Position numbers and translations under genes: made by a program. Positions 13,475-14,959 of a stretch of 14,959 nucleotides of DNA are shown in pieces. The DNA is from DASSRQ01 sp035701665. GTDB taxonomy: Bacteria; Vulcanimicrobiota; Vulcanimicrobiia; Vulcanimicrobiales; Vulcanimicrobiaceae. The stretch's first letter is position 1. Each line of letters begins with the position of its first letter. The stretch spans positions 1 to 14,959 of the forward strand of contig DASSRQ010000033.1 in the NCBI GenBank assembly GCA_035701665.1, in the 5' to 3' direction. The notes beneath the pieces are model-generated. The model worked only from the letters and a program-made list of their open reading frames with translations. It did not search any database and had not been told where the DNA came from.

Positions 13475-14338
13475 TTACGCCGTTGTATGTAAACTAAACT
13501 CGGGCGTTTTCGTCTTCTCAGCAAGATATCTTAGGTATGCATCGCGTGCGCGTTCCATAGACGCCACCTTCTCATCACGTAAGCGCGACGCGCTTCCAGA
13601 CAGCCGACGCCTCAAGCCATCCAATGCTGGCGACGACTCAACAAAAACAGTTTCTTCCTCGGTTGATTCAGCGCCGACCGTAATTTCAACGAATGACTGG
13701 ATAATCCGCAGGTTCGCGTAAAGATTGCTGGGTACGATGTCTAGGATTCGGTCTAATAGATCTGCAGCGGTTGGATTAATTTGCCTTAAACGCCTTACCA
13801 ACTCATCCACCGCTCCATTTGCGTAACTCGCACCGACATGCGCCTCAACGCAAACACGAATTAATTCATGTAAAGCAAGCATGGCGGAGGAACCGGGCTG
13901 TGTTAGCATTGCCTCCAAACGCCGCAGAAGATCATACGGTAACGTCCGGTAGCGGAAATCAAGCGCAGAATCTTTCCGGGCACGATGCATTGACGTCACG
14001 ATTCGGGCCTTCGCTATCAATGTTTGCGCCACACGCCCATTTCCCGAAAGATATTCGCATTCTGACACGAGCGCCGTCGTAGCCGTCCCCGCGTTTGACG
14101 CCGCCGCGAGAGCCTCGCGCACGCCGCCACAGATAAAAACGTCAATATGGGCATTATGGATTCTCCAGCGCGCTCGCACAAACGTGGCCTGATTCACGAC
14201 GCAGAACAGTGCCGGTTCTGCGTACTGCGCCCGCAAGAGTCCCCGTTGCAAAATGGAAACGACGTCATGCCGTGCTGATAGGCGCTTACTGCACTCGCCA
14301 GCGATTTGTTTGACGGACGTTTCGCACTCACTGCTCAT
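13475..14338 (-). CDS. 287-residue cytoplasmic protein of unknown function
   Basis: No signal peptide or transmembrane segment. The N-terminal third is mixed (CSKRLSARHDVVSILQRG, ALFCVVNQATFVRARWR); the C-terminal two thirds are mostly helical, with amphipathic helices such as LPYDLLRRLEAMLTQ, ALHELIRVCVEAHVG, VDELVRRLRQI and a long basic/acidic tail helix (RLRDEKVASMERARDAYLRY) that may form a coiled coil. The start ATG overlaps the stop of the upstream gene by 11 nt and lacks its own strong ribosome-binding site, so translational coupling is likely. It is the last gene of the minus-strand operon. I do not recognise a family. Confidence 0.75.
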   Translation of the reverse strand: MSSECETSVKQIAGECSKRLSARHDVVSILQRGLLRAQYAEPALFCVVNQATFVRARWRIHNAHIDVFICGGVREALAAASNAGTATTALVSECEYLSGNGRVAQTLIAKARIVTSMHRARKDSALDFRYRTLPYDLLRRLEAMLTQPGSSAMLALHELIRVCVEAHVGASYANGAVDELVRRLRQINPTAADLLDRILDIVPSNLYANLRIIQSFVEITVGAESTEEETVFVESSPALDGLRRRLSGSASRLRDEKVASMERARDAYLRYLAEKTKTPEFSLHTTA

Positions 14339-14873
14339 ATTGACCGTATAGCGTCAGCTCGTCCGCGGGACGCGCAGCCACGAAAGTGCCACCGTTTTCT
14401 GGATCGAAACTATGTAATGGAACCGTGGCGGGGGCAGTCCATCTAGAACCGTCGGCGAAATCGACCGTTTGAATCCAAGCCGCGAGCCAAAGGCCGCGGT
14501 CGCCGTTAGCAAAAGCGTGATCGCGGCAATTCACAAGCTCGTTATGCACTGAGCCGGGCTCTAGACGATATTTAATATCTAGCGGAAAGGTTGGCGGCTT
14601 CACCGATCCCAATTTATCTACCGAAGCAAAGACGATTTGCATATGCGTTATGACACGAGATGATAAGTTCTTAATTTCTGCACAATCGTTAAAATAAATC
14701 GGGCCTTGCATTCTTGATGAAGGGTCAAAATCGCTTGTCCAATATGAATACACGCGCGTAAGTTTAACGGGGGCCTCGGGGGCATTATAAGCAATACCAT
14801 CCGATTGATTTCCGCCGGCCACTAGCGAAATGGCGAGCATTATGGTGCGTGCGAAAAGTAACACTGCAGTCAT
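14328..14873 (-). CDS. Exported protein of unknown function
   Basis: 181 residues from the ATG at 14873, chosen because this ATG overlaps the upstream stop codon as ATGA; a GTG at 14897 in the same frame would overlap the upstream gene more. The N-terminus MTAVLLFARTIMLAISLVAG is a signal peptide without a lipobox Cys. The mature domain contains IYFNDCAEIKNLSSRVITHM, VFASVDKLGSV and later VDFADGSRW. That is the strand pattern of a beta-sandwich exported domain with one likely disulfide (FNDC and NCRD). Middle gene of a three-gene operon. The family is not recognised. Confidence 0.75.
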   Translation of the reverse strand: MTAVLLFARTIMLAISLVAGGNQSDGIAYNAPEAPVKLTRVYSYWTSDFDPSSRMQGPIYFNDCAEIKNLSSRVITHMQIVFASVDKLGSVKPPTFPLDIKYRLEPGSVHNELVNCRDHAFANGDRGLWLAAWIQTVDFADGSRWTAPATVPLHSFDPENGGTFVAARPADELTLYGQYEQ

Positions 14874-14959
14874 CGAACGAGTGCCGCCATGAAACACATC
14901 TTCCGGTGGTCCTTGTCAATGATCGCGTACGCAACGATTTCCTTACCTTTTACTTCGCT
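14870..14959 (-). CDS. C-terminal end of a gene running off the window edge
   Basis: The last 29 codons of an open frame (SEVKGKEIVAYAIIDKDHRK, then MCFMAALVR, TGA). The stop overlaps the next start as ATGA, the typical spacing of coupled operon genes, which is the main argument that this short frame is real. The product is unknown. Confidence 0.5.
   Translation of the reverse strand, partial: SEVKGKEIVAYAIIDKDHRKMCFMAALVR

Noticed and set aside
1..14959. CRISPR array or complete insertion sequence
   Set aside because: No regularly spaced repeats; the only transposase sequence is the 160-bp IS3 fragment without ends.

Overview
The window is about 15 kb of moderately GC-rich (high 50s %) DNA from a diderm bacterium. 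An outer-membrane TonB-dependent receptor, several lipobox lipoproteins and several Sec-type exported proteins indicate an outer membrane. The style of the receptor (N-terminal carboxypeptidase-regulatory-like domain, Oar-like, about 1,270 residues), the many small secreted orphans and the tRNA arrangement remind me of Candidatus Eremiobacterota/Vulcanimicrobiota (WPS-2). That placement is recollection-based inference; Acidobacteriota-like groups cannot be excluded. TAG, TAA and TGA are all used as ordinary stops.

Region 1 (1-6814) is the most coherent functional unit. A minus-strand pair encodes a large TonB-dependent receptor and, 13 bp downstream with its Shine-Dalgarno overlapping the receptor stop codon, a surface-type lipoprotein. 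Divergently transcribed is a secreted protein with the hallmark motifs of peptide:N-glycosidase A (PNGase A; N-glycanase acting on glycoproteins). The divergent intergenic region holds a perfect 15-bp palindrome (5138-5152) and two more inverted repeats. I read this as a possible glycoprotein or N-glycan scavenging locus: glycan or peptide release outside the cell, capture by the lipoprotein, import through the receptor.

Region 2 (6819-8880) is on the minus strand. It holds a small lipoprotein, an HNH nuclease gene interrupted by an in-frame amber codon, and a tRNA cluster (His, Phe, Lys) that ends with a 5' half of tRNA-Asp fused directly to the leader of the HNH gene. Upstream of the cluster is an unlisted short gene (8656-8879) that needs a -1 shift on a run of eight T to be read through, followed by its own terminator.

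Region 3 (9203-11992) carries orphan exported proteins: a lipoprotein, a small secreted protein next to a C-terminal gene remnant, a one-pass membrane protein, and a 303-residue secreted protein with N- and C-terminal SH3-like segments.

Region 4 (12050-13475) is a scarred integration zone. Two direct 50-bp repeats each consist of a tRNA 3' end (T-arm, acceptor strand, CCA) plus its terminator. They flank an IS3-family transposase fragment and a small membrane protein, and beside them lies a short reading frame resembling the C-terminal tail of a tyrosine recombinase.

Region 5 (13475-14959) is a minus-strand operon of three overlapping genes: a C-terminal fragment at the window edge, an exported protein and a 287-residue protein of unknown function.
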